Shown: positions 20,180 to 28,132, counted from the first letter of the stretch. The stretch is 64,000 bases of DNA from Bacillus methanolicus PB1 (GCF_000262755.1 NZ_AFEU01000001.1:372001-436000); one strand, 5' to 3'. Made by a program: numbers and translations. The notes: generated from the letters alone by a model not told the origin.

Positions 20180-21139
20180 TTAATTAATCCAACGTTTACG
20201 GATTTCTTCACTTTCCTGAATTAACCGATTAATAAGTTCCTCAACTGATGGAATGTCTTTAATCAGCCCCATAACTTGACCTGCCCATGCAAAACCTTCA
20301 TTTATTTTTCCTTCATATATAAATCGTTTGTTTGCCGTCCCGCTTATATAGTCCTTTAATGCTTCATAGCCTCCGTTTTCTTTTTCAATCGCAAGAATCT
20401 TTTCAGTCCATGAATTTAAGATGGCTCTTGCAGGAGCGCCTAAAGACCTCTTAATAACTACCGTATCATTTTCCGTACCCTCTACCAGCTTCTGTTTATA
20501 TTTTTCATGTGCATGGACACATTCTTTTGTTGCAATAAATCTTGTGCCCATTTCAATTCCTTCTGCCCCAAGAATGAGCGCAGCCATAAGTCCTCTTCCG
20601 TCGCCGATTCCTCCAGATGCTATTACCGGAATACTGACTGCATCAACAACTTGAGGAACGAGGACCATCGTTCCAATATCATTTCTTCCGAGGTGGCCTC
20701 CTCCTTCTTGTCCTACTACCATAACAGCATCAGCACCCAGTTCTTCCGCTTTCTGTGCCTGTCTCTTTGCAGCTACAAGTACAAGTTTTTTTATTTTCGT
20801 CCCTTCCAATTGTTCAAAAATGGGTGTCGGATTTCCGCCTGTCATGGAGATAACCGGAACCTGTTCTTTTATTGCAACATCGAGCATATCAGAAAACGGT
20901 CTTGCGTGCTGACCGATCGCAAAGTTCACACCAAAAGGTTTATCTGTTAAAGCTCTTACCTTTTGAATTTCTTCTTTTAAAGCCTGAGGGCTTCCAAGTG
21001 ACATAGCAGTAATTTGCCCTAATCCCCCGGCATTTGAAACTGCCGCAGCCAACTCTGAATAAGCTAAATAAGCTAAGCCTCCCTGTATAATTGGATATTG
21101 AATGTTCAATAATTCAGTAACTCTTGTATTCCAATTCAT
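20180..21139 (-). CDS. Nitronate monooxygenase / FabK-like flavoprotein
   Basis: A 319-residue FMN-binding TIM-barrel protein of the 2-nitropropane dioxygenase family. It shows YPIIQGG, GFNFAIG-type sequence (PFGVNFAIG), VGQEGGGHLGR and PVIASGGIGDGRG. The family contains nitronate monooxygenases and FabK enoyl-ACP reductases, and the sequence alone does not separate them. ATG at 21139 follows GGAGGA by seven bases, better than the ATG 18 bp upstream. It is divergent from speA. Confidence 0.85.
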   Translation of the reverse strand: MNWNTRVTELLNIQYPIIQGGLAYLAYSELAAAVSNAGGLGQITAMSLGSPQALKEEIQKVRALTDKPFGVNFAIGQHARPFSDMLDVAIKEQVPVISMTGGNPTPIFEQLEGTKIKKLVLVAAKRQAQKAEELGADAVMVVGQEGGGHLGRNDIGTMVLVPQVVDAVSIPVIASGGIGDGRGLMAALILGAEGIEMGTRFIATKECVHAHEKYKQKLVEGTENDTVVIKRSLGAPARAILNSWTEKILAIEKENGGYEALKDYISGTANKRFIYEGKINEGFAWAGQVMGLIKDIPSVEELINRLIQESEEIRKRWIN

Positions 21140-21352
21140 ACATTTTCCTCCATACAATTCTTACTTATGTAATTCGATACTTCCGTGTTATTTTCCTGTC
21201 TATTTCAAAAACTAAAGTGACCTTTCTATAACGGTGTAAAATAACAGCCGTTTTTACAAATTTCTCCCTTTGCAAAGAAAATGATAGATGCTATAATTCA
21301 TTTGTTTTATGACTTTTTCTTCATTGATAATAAATAAAGAGGTGTGACAACA

Positions 21353-22822
21353 TTGCATCAATCTCATACACCGTTATTTAGCGGTTTAATACAACATGCA
21401 AAAAAAAATCCGGTTCAGTTTCATATTCCAGGACATAAAAAAGGGACCGGAATCGACCCGGATTTTCGAAATTTTATAGGAGATAATGCTTTATCAATTG
21501 ATTTAATAAATATCGGGCCTCTTGATGATCTCCATCAGCCTAAAGGCATTATTAAAGAAGCCCAGGATCTTGCCGCTGAAGCTTTTGGAGCGGATCATAC
21601 TTTTTTCTCCGTTCAAGGAACAAGTGGCGTTATAATGACAATGGTTATGTCTGTTTGCGGACCTGGCGACAAAATTATCGTTCCCAGAAACGTCCATAAA
21701 TCTGTAATGTCTGCAATTGTTTTCTCAGGTGCTGTGCCTATTTTTATTCACCCGGAAATTGATGAAAACCTCGGAATATCGCACGGAATTACAACAGAAG
21801 CAGTGGCAAAGGCTCTTGAGCAGCATCCAGATGCAAAAGGCGTTCTTGTCATTAATCCTACTTATTTCGGAATGGTTGCCGATTTAAAAGAAATCGTTTC
21901 GATTGCGCATAATTATAATGTTCCTGTTCTTGTTGATGAGGCCCATGGTACTCATATCCATTTCCATGATGATCTGCCTCTCTCAGCTATGCAAGCAGGT
22001 GCAGACATGGCAGCGTCGAGCGTTCATAAACTTGGAGGTTCAATGACTCAAAGTTCCATCTTGAACGTACGTGAAGGACTTATTTCTCCGAAAAGAGTTC
22101 AATCGATTTTGAGCATGTTGACTACTACATCAACATCTTATTTACTCCTTGCTTCCTTAGATGCAGCGAGAAAGAGGCTGGCTACAGAAGGAAAAGAATT
22201 GTTAGATAAGACTATTGAGCTTGCTCATTCGATGCGAAAAAAAATAAATGAAATTGAACATTTATATTGTGTAGGCGATGAAATCCTTGGTTCTAAAGCA
22301 ACGTTTAATTATGATCCGACAAAATTGACTATTTCTGTTAAAGATTTAGGAATAACCGGATATGATGCTGAAAAATGGCTAAGGGAAAAATATAATATTG
22401 AAGTTGAATTATCAGATTTATACAATATTCTTTGCATTGTTACTCCTGGGGATACTGAAAAAGAAGCACAAATTCTTCTTGAAGCATTGAAGGATCTGTC
22501 TAAAGAATTTCAACATCAAGCTGAAAAAATGAAGGTTCAAGTTATGCTTCCCGATATACCGATTCTTGCTTTAACTCCGAGGGATGCATTTTATGCAGAA
22601 ATAGAAGTTGTACCTTTTGAAGAATCGGAAGGGCGGATTATTGCTGAATTTGTCATGGTTTATCCACCGGGAATTCCAATCTTTATCCCTGGAGAAATTA
22701 TTACAAAAGAAAACCTACTTTATATTAAAAAGAACATAGAGGCCGGTCTTCCGGTGCAAGGGCCTGAAGATTACGAACTAAAAACATTAAGAGTAATAAA
22801 AGAACATAAAGCCATCCGTTAA
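21353..22822 (+). CDS. speA: Arginine decarboxylase, short Gram-positive type
   Basis: A 489-residue PLP enzyme of fold type I making agmatine from arginine, the first step of the B. subtilis polyamine route. The cofactor pocket includes DEAHG (195-199) and the Schiff-base lysine K226 in SSVHKLGGS. The C-terminal Orn/Lys/Arg decarboxylase domain contains YPPGIPIFIPGE. The translation closely resembles B. subtilis SpeA throughout. TTG at 21353 has GAGGTG eight bases before it; an upstream in-frame GTG overlaps that site. Confidence 0.93.
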   Translation: MHQSHTPLFSGLIQHAKKNPVQFHIPGHKKGTGIDPDFRNFIGDNALSIDLINIGPLDDLHQPKGIIKEAQDLAAEAFGADHTFFSVQGTSGVIMTMVMSVCGPGDKIIVPRNVHKSVMSAIVFSGAVPIFIHPEIDENLGISHGITTEAVAKALEQHPDAKGVLVINPTYFGMVADLKEIVSIAHNYNVPVLVDEAHGTHIHFHDDLPLSAMQAGADMAASSVHKLGGSMTQSSILNVREGLISPKRVQSILSMLTTTSTSYLLLASLDAARKRLATEGKELLDKTIELAHSMRKKINEIEHLYCVGDEILGSKATFNYDPTKLTISVKDLGITGYDAEKWLREKYNIEVELSDLYNILCIVTPGDTEKEAQILLEALKDLSKEFQHQAEKMKVQVMLPDIPILALTPRDAFYAEIEVVPFEESEGRIIAEFVMVYPPGIPIFIPGEIITKENLLYIKKNIEAGLPVQGPEDYELKTLRVIKEHKAIR

Positions 22823-22848
22823 GCTTTTAGGAAATGCAAAAGCACTTT

Positions 22849-22955
22849 CGGGCTGTCTTATTAGGGTCTGGATTCTCCGGCAAATCCAATAAAAGTTTGA
22901 TTTTTTTGGTGTTTGTCAGGGGTCTGACCCTTTGCATATGAGTCATCCCCCTTTT
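22849..22955. repeat. Nested-palindrome repeat, copy 4 (diverged)
   Basis: Left side CGGGCTGTCTTATTAGGGTCTG and right side CAGGGGTCTGACCCTTTG with GAGTCATCCCCC are recognisable, while the centre (AATCCAATAAAA) is diverged. It lies 3' of speA and next to the SR1 terminator. Confidence 0.75.
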
Positions 22956-22963
22956 TCTCATGA

Positions 22964-22998
22964 TAAAAAAAACACGTGAAAATTTTTCACATGCTTTT
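22964..22998 (-). terminator. SR1 terminator
   Basis: On the minus strand a CATGTGAAAA/TTTTCACGTG stem is followed directly by eight T residues. Confidence 0.85.
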
Positions 22999-23012
22999 AA
23001 ACAATCAAACTA

Positions 23013-23135
23013 TTATTCTTGATCTTCATTCTCTTTATCGCAACAATTACAATTTATGGAATAAAGAACAGTAACTTTTTCAGCTTCAAAATGGTCAATA
23101 GTGGAGTGACATGTTTGACATACAATTGTTCCCAT
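23013..23135 (-). CDS. sr1p: GapA-binding peptide SR1P
   Basis: A 40-residue peptide, too short for the usual ORF cut-off. It starts MGTIVCQTCHSTIDHFEAEK, continues VTVLYS, and has a C-terminal CNCC cluster. This is the SR1P family pattern: a CxxC pair, IDHFE-like core and VLY. In B. subtilis SR1P binds the glyceraldehyde-3-phosphate dehydrogenase GapA and promotes its interaction with RNase J1. AAGGGGAG precedes ATG at 23135. The four or five cysteines suggest metal binding, which is inference. Confidence 0.88.
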   Translation of the reverse strand: MGTIVCQTCHSTIDHFEAEKVTVLYSINCNCCDKENEDQE

Positions 23136-23173
23136 TTTTTGATCTCCCCTTCTTAATGAAGTTTATCAAATTC

Positions 23174-23186
23174 TGAAAGCGCTTCA
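23174..23186 (-). promoter_or_regulatory. cre-like site in the SR1 leader
   Basis: TGAAGCGCTTTCA is one base short of the perfect catabolite-response palindrome TGAAAGCGCTTTCA. It lies just after the predicted transcript start. CcpA, together with CcpN, represses SR1 in B. subtilis. Confidence 0.5.
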
Positions 23187-23200
23187 ATGTCTTTAATAGA

Positions 23201-23229
23201 ATAATAATATAACACATTTAAAATTTCAA
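23201..23229 (-). promoter_or_regulatory. SR1 promoter
   Basis: TTGAAA, 17 bp, TATTAT on the minus strand. It is a strong sigma-A-type promoter for a free-standing RNA gene. Confidence 0.7.
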
Positions 23230-23320
23230 GCCTTATTTATGTATCATTATTAACGAAATTTGCAGATTTTTTACTATTATTTATTTGTTTATTTTTCCAA
23301 TTAGTATAACATATTTATGA

Positions 23321-23348
23321 AAAACAGGCCTAATTAGACCTGTTTTTT
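23321..23348 (-). terminator. Terminator of the DUF3055 gene
   Basis: An AAACAGG/CCTGTTT stem with a seven-base TAATTA-type loop and T-run. It sits between the DUF3055 stop and the SR1 promoter and insulates SR1. Confidence 0.75.
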
Positions 23349-23349
23349 G

Positions 23350-23649
23350 TTATTCATATTGGGGTTCGAAAGGTGTAGTCGGTAATGCTTCTTGGAAAAA
23401 TTCTACTAAATCAGCAACCTGTTGTTCATCCTGAATACGGAAAGTCTTCATGAGATAATCTGTATCTTCGAGGTCTCTTGGATCAAGGAGGGCTGAGCGG
23501 CCTGTTTGCATGCAGACAAAAAGCGGTTTTCCGAAAAACATACTCGTATATACTATTCCAAAGTCAAAACGTGCCTGATCAGTCGCAAACCCAACAAATC
23601 GAACTTTCACATTTTCGTATTCATCATAAAGTTTTTCGAAAATTCCCAT
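23350..23649 (-). CDS. DUF3055-family protein
   Basis: A 99-residue soluble protein beginning MGIFEKLYDEYENVKVRFVG. It contains YTSMFFGKPLFVCMQTGRSALLD (here quoted in part: FFGKPLFVCMQTG), typical of the Bacillaceae DUF3055 group. Function unknown. AAGGAGG lies at ideal distance from ATG at 23649; a longer in-frame reading upstream has no site. It is the last minus-strand gene before the transposon-split DUF1885 gene. Confidence 0.75.
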   Translation of the reverse strand: MGIFEKLYDEYENVKVRFVGFATDQARFDFGIVYTSMFFGKPLFVCMQTGRSALLDPRDLEDTDYLMKTFRIQDEQQVADLVEFFQEALPTTPFEPQYE

Positions 23650-23815
23650 AACATACCTCCTTTTCTTTGTAATTAGAAAATTATTATAATTCAAAATTTT
23701 GCTTTTGACAACCGATTTTTCTTAAATCGATTTTTTAATAAGTTGTCAGACAATTTTAATATAGCTAGAATGTATATAAGAAACTAATAATTTTTGAAAA
23801 TTAGGGGGATGGATA

Positions 23816-23920
23816 ATGACAAAGAATGCATATATTAAGCTTGTTCCTTCATCAGCGAAAAAGGATATTACATTAGATGAAGTAAAAGAACTTCTTCTTT
23901 ATTATAAAAACCTTACTTCT
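23816..23920 (+). pseudogene. DUF1885 gene, 5' fragment interrupted by the transposon
   Basis: The first 35 codons start MTKNAYIKLVPSSAKK and end YYKNLTS. They have their own ribosome site (GGGGGAT). The frame then runs into transposon end sequence and would give a 65-residue chimera. Removing 23921-27370 and one ACTTCT copy joins this fragment in frame to the 3' piece at 27377 (…LTS-KTGDQLDWKYED). The restored 145-residue protein resembles DUF1885 proteins of Bacillus and Geobacillus, whose function is unknown. Confidence 0.9.
23915..23920. repeat. Target-site duplication, left copy
   Basis: ACTTCT directly precedes the TGTCC end of the element and recurs at 27371-27376 after its AACA end. 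Confidence 0.88.
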
Positions 23921-23952
23921 TGTCCGCAGACACCTTCGATGTCGGATTGTTT

Positions 23953-24005
23953 GCCAGTGGCAATGACATGGCAAGTGAATATCAGTCACCCACAATGCCA
24001 CTGGC
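23953..24005. repeat. Inverted repeat in the transposon left end
   Basis: GCCAGTGGCA and TGCCACTGGC form a perfect 10-bp pair around a 33-bp loop. No gene is visible in 23921-24136 apart from this structure and a GTCGATATCGAC palindrome at 24028-24039. Confidence 0.75.
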
Positions 24006-24136
24006 AGTTGTAATGGTCTAATTCTATGTCGATATCGACCTACTAGAATAACAAATTCTTTAGCTCTTTTTTTAGTAGTGTAATTAATAATTAATTTTAG
24101 TAGTGTATCCCTTTGTTCCTCAATTCAGAAATTTCA

Positions 24137-24217
24137 TCATCTAAGTACTTCGATTACAGCCTCCATTTCTGCAATGCCATCCTGCAGTTGTACAAAATAC
24201 TCTTCAAGTCTCTTCAA
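24137..24217 (-). CDS. Possible 26-residue coiled-coil peptide behind the transposon ATPase
   Basis: TTG at 24217 has AGAGGGATG about six bases upstream. The frame reads KRLEEYFVQLQDGIAEMEAV and ends VIEVLR, an amphipathic helix. It begins 15 bp after the ATPase stop. It may be a real accessory peptide, a remnant, or chance; there is no recognised homologue. Confidence 0.3.
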   Translation of the reverse strand: MKRLEEYFVQLQDGIAEMEAVIEVLR

Positions 24218-24231
24218 TGCCCATCCCTCTT

Positions 24232-25023
24232 TTAAAGATCGTTTATCACCCGATGAATGTGTGATTCACCCACAATTTTATGTCCCTGAACAAAGGCATC
24301 CAACAAGCTTTGGCTACACAGGGTATTGATTTTCCTTGGAACCCCATGACTGAAGTTGAAAATCGCTTGGATGGCCTCTTCTGAAAAAATTTCTTGAGGG
24401 GTTTCTACCGCATCCAGCTGATGACGAATATATGCATATGTTTCCTTTTCAGTTAACCCACTTAGTTGATATCTCATCTGGATCCGTTGGTCGATTGCCT
24501 CCAGATGTTTGGACTTGAGTTGGTTTCTTAAACTTGGCTGTCCCACGATAATGAGAGCTAATGGAGACATTGAATCTTCCCGGAAATTAAGGATAAAGCG
24601 CAATTCCTGCAACATCGATTCAGAAAAATGATGAGCCTCATCCAGAATCACGACGGGAATCTTTTTTTCATTTTCATAAATATCGAGCATTAATGATTGG
24701 TACTGCCGTTTGACATCGGTTGACCGAAAGGCAGGCTGTATGCCAAAGTCCTGTAGGACTTCCCTGTAAAAGAGCTTTGGAGTCAGAGCAGAATCACAGA
24801 TGTACAAATACCGATATTGCATGGGATCCAATTGATGGATTAGAGCTCGAACCGCGGTTGATTTCCCCATCCCGGCCTCTCCTGTCAACAGGCAGAACTG
24901 CCTGTGGCGAGCCGTGTACTCCAGCCGGGCTGCAGCCTCTGTGTGACTGGAAGCTACAAATAACTGACTTGGTGAAATTTCACGAGTGAATGGGACATCC
25001 TTCATTTCGAAAAATTCTAACAT
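24232..25023 (-). CDS. Transposition AAA ATPase, TniB/ExeA-like
   Basis: A 263-residue AAA ATPase. Walker A is GEAGMGKST (48-56), Walker B is VVILDEAHH (D128, E129), then sensor-like IIVGQPSLR. It should act like MuB or TniB, selecting target DNA and activating the transposase. ATG at 25023 shares a base with the transposase stop (TGATG), so translation is coupled. An in-frame extension 33 bp upstream lies within tnpA and is unlikely. Similar proteins are often labelled ExeA family. Confidence 0.88.
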   Translation of the reverse strand: MLEFFEMKDVPFTREISPSQLFVASSHTEAAARLEYTARHRQFCLLTGEAGMGKSTAVRALIHQLDPMQYRYLYICDSALTPKLFYREVLQDFGIQPAFRSTDVKRQYQSLMLDIYENEKKIPVVILDEAHHFSESMLQELRFILNFREDSMSPLALIIVGQPSLRNQLKSKHLEAIDQRIQMRYQLSGLTEKETYAYIRHQLDAVETPQEIFSEEAIQAIFNFSHGVPRKINTLCSQSLLDAFVQGHKIVGESHIHRVINDL

Positions 25024-26408
25024 CAGGCCTGCCCCCCTGACTGTTTTTCTTTCCACTGCACAAAACTAGGTGTACCTAGCTGTTTACGCTTTTCCTCTTC
25101 TTGCCTCTGTTTTAGTTGTTCCAGGAAGCTGGAGACATATGTGGAAGAAGAGTCGTCAACCGATTCATCCGGCAGTTTAGAATGGCTTTGACTTAGGAGT
25201 TCTGCTGGTTTGGCATCATCAAAACGCTGCCCATCTTTCCAAACTTGTATGTACGAAAGGTCAAACGGATTGTAGCGGATTTGAATCTTTTTCCCCCGCA
25301 AAGATGAATCGACATCATACATGTTTCCTTCCAACTCTATTACGGCGGTTTTGCGCACTGTGCGTTCCTCTTCCCACAGGAAAATTTCCCTTAACATTTC
25401 TGCGGGGATCAGACGGTGATTTTCCTGGTTGGCTTCAAACCGTTTTCTAGGTGTCTGTTTTGTACTTCGATGAACCCGGTTATCGTAGGCTTCCAACCAC
25501 GAACGAAGATACTCGTTTAACTGCTTCAGCGTAGTAAGCTTTCCTTGATTGATTAAAAGGTTGGCTTCGCCTGTAAAACTGGAATCTACATATTGAAAAA
25601 ACTTCTCAATTTTACCCTTTGATTCCGGCGAATAAGGCTTCGCGTGGATCAGCTTAGTGCCCATACGGGCACAAATCACTTTGAATTGTTTGGCATTGTA
25701 TACGGAACCATTATCACAGAAGAAAAGATGAGGGGCTCCATACTTTAAGACGGCTTTTTGAACACACCTTTCTAATCTGGGGTACCGTTCCTCAAAAAAG
25801 AATTCCGCATGCATGATACGCCGGCTATGATCATCGATAATGGCAATCAGGTAGGCCTTCTTGCGTTTTTCAGGATTTTTTGGATCCGGCAAATAAAGGG
25901 TGTGCTGGGTGTCAGCCTGCCAACAATCATTTGGTGCTTCATGTTCAAAATGCCGGAACTCTTTCTTTACTGCGTGATGAAGATCTCTCTTACTCAAGCC
26001 CTGTTCCTGAAAATATCGGGAAAGAGTACGGGGTTTCAGGAATCCAACCGGCACCTTCCCCTCTAGCTCAAGGATGCGGATAATTTGTTCCACACTTCGG
26101 CTTGGAAGCTCTTTCCTGAGTTCAATGGCACGCTTCAGTACCTCGGGATCCTGTTTCCGAAGGCTGCCTTTCTTTTCCCTGACCTGAGGTTTCAGGGCTT
26201 CAAAACCTCCTTGTTCATATGCCTGGAGGTATCTTTCGAGGGATCGAATACTGATGGTCGTCTTCTCACTGCCTGGAATCGTATAGCGTTGTTTGGCTAT
26301 TTCCCGCAATAGGGCATACCTCTCCCCGGGCTGTAATTTCCGCTGAACCACTTGGGCAATTAACCCAAATCGGAAAGCGGCAATGTCATTACGCAGGTTT
26401 TCATTCAT
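25023..26408 (-). CDS. DDE transposase, Mu/Tni-like integrase
   Basis: A 461-residue transposase. The N-terminal third has helix-turn-helix regions (SIRSLERYLQAYEQGGFEAL and RTLSRYFQEQGLSKR) for end binding. The rve core holds the catalytic triad D166 (CWQADT), D232 (CDNGS) and E268 (SKGKIE), with 35 residues between the last two, as in retroviral-type integrases. A beta-barrel-like C-terminal domain follows (Mu-C type). ATG at 26408 follows AAAGGAG. All three acids are present, so it may be active. Confidence 0.9.
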   Translation of the reverse strand: MNENLRNDIAAFRFGLIAQVVQRKLQPGERYALLREIAKQRYTIPGSEKTTISIRSLERYLQAYEQGGFEALKPQVREKKGSLRKQDPEVLKRAIELRKELPSRSVEQIIRILELEGKVPVGFLKPRTLSRYFQEQGLSKRDLHHAVKKEFRHFEHEAPNDCWQADTQHTLYLPDPKNPEKRKKAYLIAIIDDHSRRIMHAEFFFEERYPRLERCVQKAVLKYGAPHLFFCDNGSVYNAKQFKVICARMGTKLIHAKPYSPESKGKIEKFFQYVDSSFTGEANLLINQGKLTTLKQLNEYLRSWLEAYDNRVHRSTKQTPRKRFEANQENHRLIPAEMLREIFLWEEERTVRKTAVIELEGNMYDVDSSLRGKKIQIRYNPFDLSYIQVWKDGQRFDDAKPAELLSQSHSKLPDESVDDSSSTYVSSFLEQLKQRQEEEKRKQLGTPSFVQWKEKQSGGQA

Positions 26409-26570
26409 TCTCTTTTTCTCCTTTTTCCACAAAATAGGTAAATGATAAAACAAACTCTATTTTCCTCTCATTTTTCTTTCCAGAAAAGGGACATATTTTG
26501 TGGAGCAAGGAAATGGATATTCATCCTCAAATTTACAAATTGTCCGCCAGTTGAAAAGACAGACCACTGA

Positions 26571-27164
26571 TTAAATCCGGATAGGGGATTGGCGGAAATG
26601 TATGGATGAAAAAAGTTTCCCTGGCCCGGGAATGGATCGATCCTCCCCAAAAAAGGAGGAAACCAGGATAAGGAATTCTTCAGCCGAACCAATTCCTTTA
26701 CGATAAAGGGCTAGCAACCCGTCTCCATCCTGGTAGTATTCAGCCATCCTCTTCCGTTCATTCTTCCACCATTTCAAAAAACGGGCGAAATATTTGGCTT
26801 TCCACCTGTATAGTGTTTTTTGGGAGACAACGGAAACTTCTTCAGTAGACAGGCGCTCCGGAAGGAGGACCAAAGGGAGGCCGGAAAAGATCCACCGAAG
26901 AAGGAATTCAATGATGTGATTGGCAAATCGTCCCCATGGAACAATAAAGCAAGGTATCAATGAAAAAGTCTTCTTACAGTCAGGGCACCTTCTACGCATA
27001 ATCGGAATCTCATGAGATCTCGTTTTAAAGTGCACCGTCCTCTTATATTTTCCATGCTTTCTAGTTCGCCTTCCGCAGCAGGGACATAAGATTTCAAGTT
27101 CACTCGTTTCTATAGTGGAAATATATCTCTTGATTGAGACAAAACATTCTAGTATGATAGGCAT
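26571..27164 (-). CDS. Zinc-ribbon transposon protein (DUF6431-like)
   Basis: A 197-residue protein. The N-terminal half has a zinc ribbon with CPCC at about residues 27-30 and CPDC at about 59-62. A helical region with a possible HTH (SVVSQKTLYRWKAKYFARF) follows. This protein type often accompanies such DDE/ATPase pairs and may help in end recognition or target choice; that role is inference. The ATG at 27164 has no clear ribosome site. The gap to the transposase start is 162 bp. Confidence 0.7.
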   Translation of the reverse strand: MPIILECFVSIKRYISTIETSELEILCPCCGRRTRKHGKYKRTVHFKTRSHEIPIMRRRCPDCKKTFSLIPCFIVPWGRFANHIIEFLLRWIFSGLPLVLLPERLSTEEVSVVSQKTLYRWKAKYFARFLKWWKNERKRMAEYYQDGDGLLALYRKGIGSAEEFLILVSSFFGEDRSIPGPGKLFSSIHFRQSPIRI

Positions 27165-27241
27165 AGTGTGAGAGGGTCGTTTGTTCTCCGGGCCGGCAAG
27201 CAGGGAGGAACAAATAACCTTTTCCTTTATAGTTATAGTTT

Positions 27242-27299
27242 AAAGAGCCGACAGCTTCTCTGACCATTGTACCATAGTCAAAGAAGCTGTCGGCTCTTT
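27242..27299. repeat. Long inverted repeat in the transposon right end
   Basis: AAAGAGCCGACAGCTTCTCTGAC and its complement match at 22 of 23 positions around a 12-bp loop. The arms contain GCTGTCGGCT, sharing the TGTCG word found at both element ends. It may hold transposase sites, or block transcription entering the element. Confidence 0.85.
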
Positions 27300-27370
27300 C
27301 TTTGTACATAATCTGACAAAATAAGTGGTGAAAATCTCCTGTAGTGCGACAATAGATCAGGCGCTCAACA

Positions 27371-27376
27371 ACTTCT
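27371..27376. repeat. Target-site duplication, right copy
   Basis: ACTTCT follows the AACA end of the element and matches 23915-23920. Confidence 0.88.
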
Positions 27377-27709
27377 AAAACTGGCGACCAGCTTGACTGG
27401 AAATACGAGGATGCCGCTTTTCCTTATGAAATTAAAGAAAATGAGGAAGGAAAAGGTAAATGGTTTTATTTATATTCCAACCGTGACCGCTATCATTCAA
27501 TCATATTCGGGGTTGATAAAGAAACAATTGTTACTGAGGATGGAACAAAAATGGAGCAAACATATATACAAATAACTCTTCCTGAGAGCTCAACATTTGG
27601 AGACAAAGGAAAGGCAAATGAGTTTTGCAAATTATTTGCTAAAAAGCTGCAAGGGGAACTTCATTTATTTAATGGACGAATTATGTACTATTATCCAAGA
27701 AAGCAATAA
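27371..27709 (+). pseudogene. DUF1885 gene, 3' fragment
   Basis: One hundred and ten codons from KTGDQLDWKYEDAAFPYEIK to the stop TAA at 27707-27709. It is in frame with the 5' fragment once the element is removed. No stop or frameshift has accumulated in either part, which suggests a recent insertion. The 3' end overlaps the convergent membrane-protein gene by 29 bp. Confidence 0.9.
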
Positions 27710-27956
27710 ACAAAAGGGTGCTCATCAACTGCATCGTAATTTGAAATGCGCCATATAGTGCAAGGCTTACTAAAGTGACAAGGAACGTTTTTTTCGCTGA
27801 TTTCATAATAAAGTTTCCTGCAATAATGGCCAAATAAAAAAACACTAAAAACATCAATACATTGTATATCGGCTGATCTCGCTTTGAAAGCCATTCCATA
27901 AAAGTATAACCGCTCCATAGTATCAGCTGTACTAAAATAACAGTATATATCTTCAT
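27681..27956 (-). CDS. Small membrane protein of unknown function
   Basis: A 91-residue protein with about three membrane helices, starting MKIYTVILVQLILWSGYTFM. I recognise no family. ATG at 27956 has GGTGG seven bases upstream; the longer in-frame reading (to 28049) is not membrane-like and lacks a site. Tail-to-tail overlap with the DUF1885 gene shows both coding ends are as old as the locus. Confidence 0.65.
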   Translation of the reverse strand: MKIYTVILVQLILWSGYTFMEWLSKRDQPIYNVLMFLVFFYLAIIAGNFIMKSAKKTFLVTLVSLALYGAFQITMQLMSTLLFIAFLDNST

Positions 27957-28089
27957 AGAGCACCACCGTCTTTTAACTTTATATTTAAACTTCCAATGAA
28001 TACTGCTTGTATAGGTAATATATGTAGAAGAAGTACAAGATATTTGCAATATATAAATTGTAAAATGAGAATTTCTGACTTAACTGCAA

Positions 28090-28122
28090 AAAAATCCTTT
28101 CCCGCTTGGAAAGGATTTTTTT
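28090..28122 (-). terminator. Terminator of the pdh operon
   Basis: An AAATCCTTTCC/GGAAAGGATTT stem with a four-base loop and T-run, ten bases after pdhD. Confidence 0.92.
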
Positions 28123-28132
28123 TGATGGGTGT

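Larger units (their letters stand above)
22964..23194 (-). ncRNA. sr1: SR1 dual-function regulatory RNA
   Basis: About 230 nt from the predicted start near 23194 to a hairpin with a T8 run. In B. subtilis the 205-nt SR1 lies between pdhD and speA, pairs with ahrC mRNA and encodes SR1P; here the same neighbours flank it. Identification rests on the encoded peptide, the location, a strong promoter and the terminator. I could not test pairing with ahrC. Confidence 0.8.
23921..27370. mobile_element. Three-gene Mu/Tni-type transposon, 3450 bp
   Basis: The borders are fixed by the split DUF1885 gene and a 6-bp ACTTCT duplication. The ends are TGTCC… and …AACA, so both begin 5'-TGT. Read inward, each end has TGTCG starting at position 20, a likely transposase-binding repeat; the extreme tips otherwise match poorly. 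Inside, all on the minus strand, are a zinc-ribbon protein, a DDE transposase and an AAA ATPase. The set resembles TniA/TniB or MuA/MuB pairs and not classical IS elements. Confidence 0.88.

Noticed and set aside
20507-20950. 147-residue plus-strand frame
   Set aside because: Antisense to the nitronate monooxygenase-like gene, Cys- and Phe-rich composition typical of a shadow frame, no ribosome site.
23816-24013. 65-residue plus-strand frame as an intact gene
   Set aside because: Only the first 35 codons are gene sequence; the rest is transposon end read through by chance.
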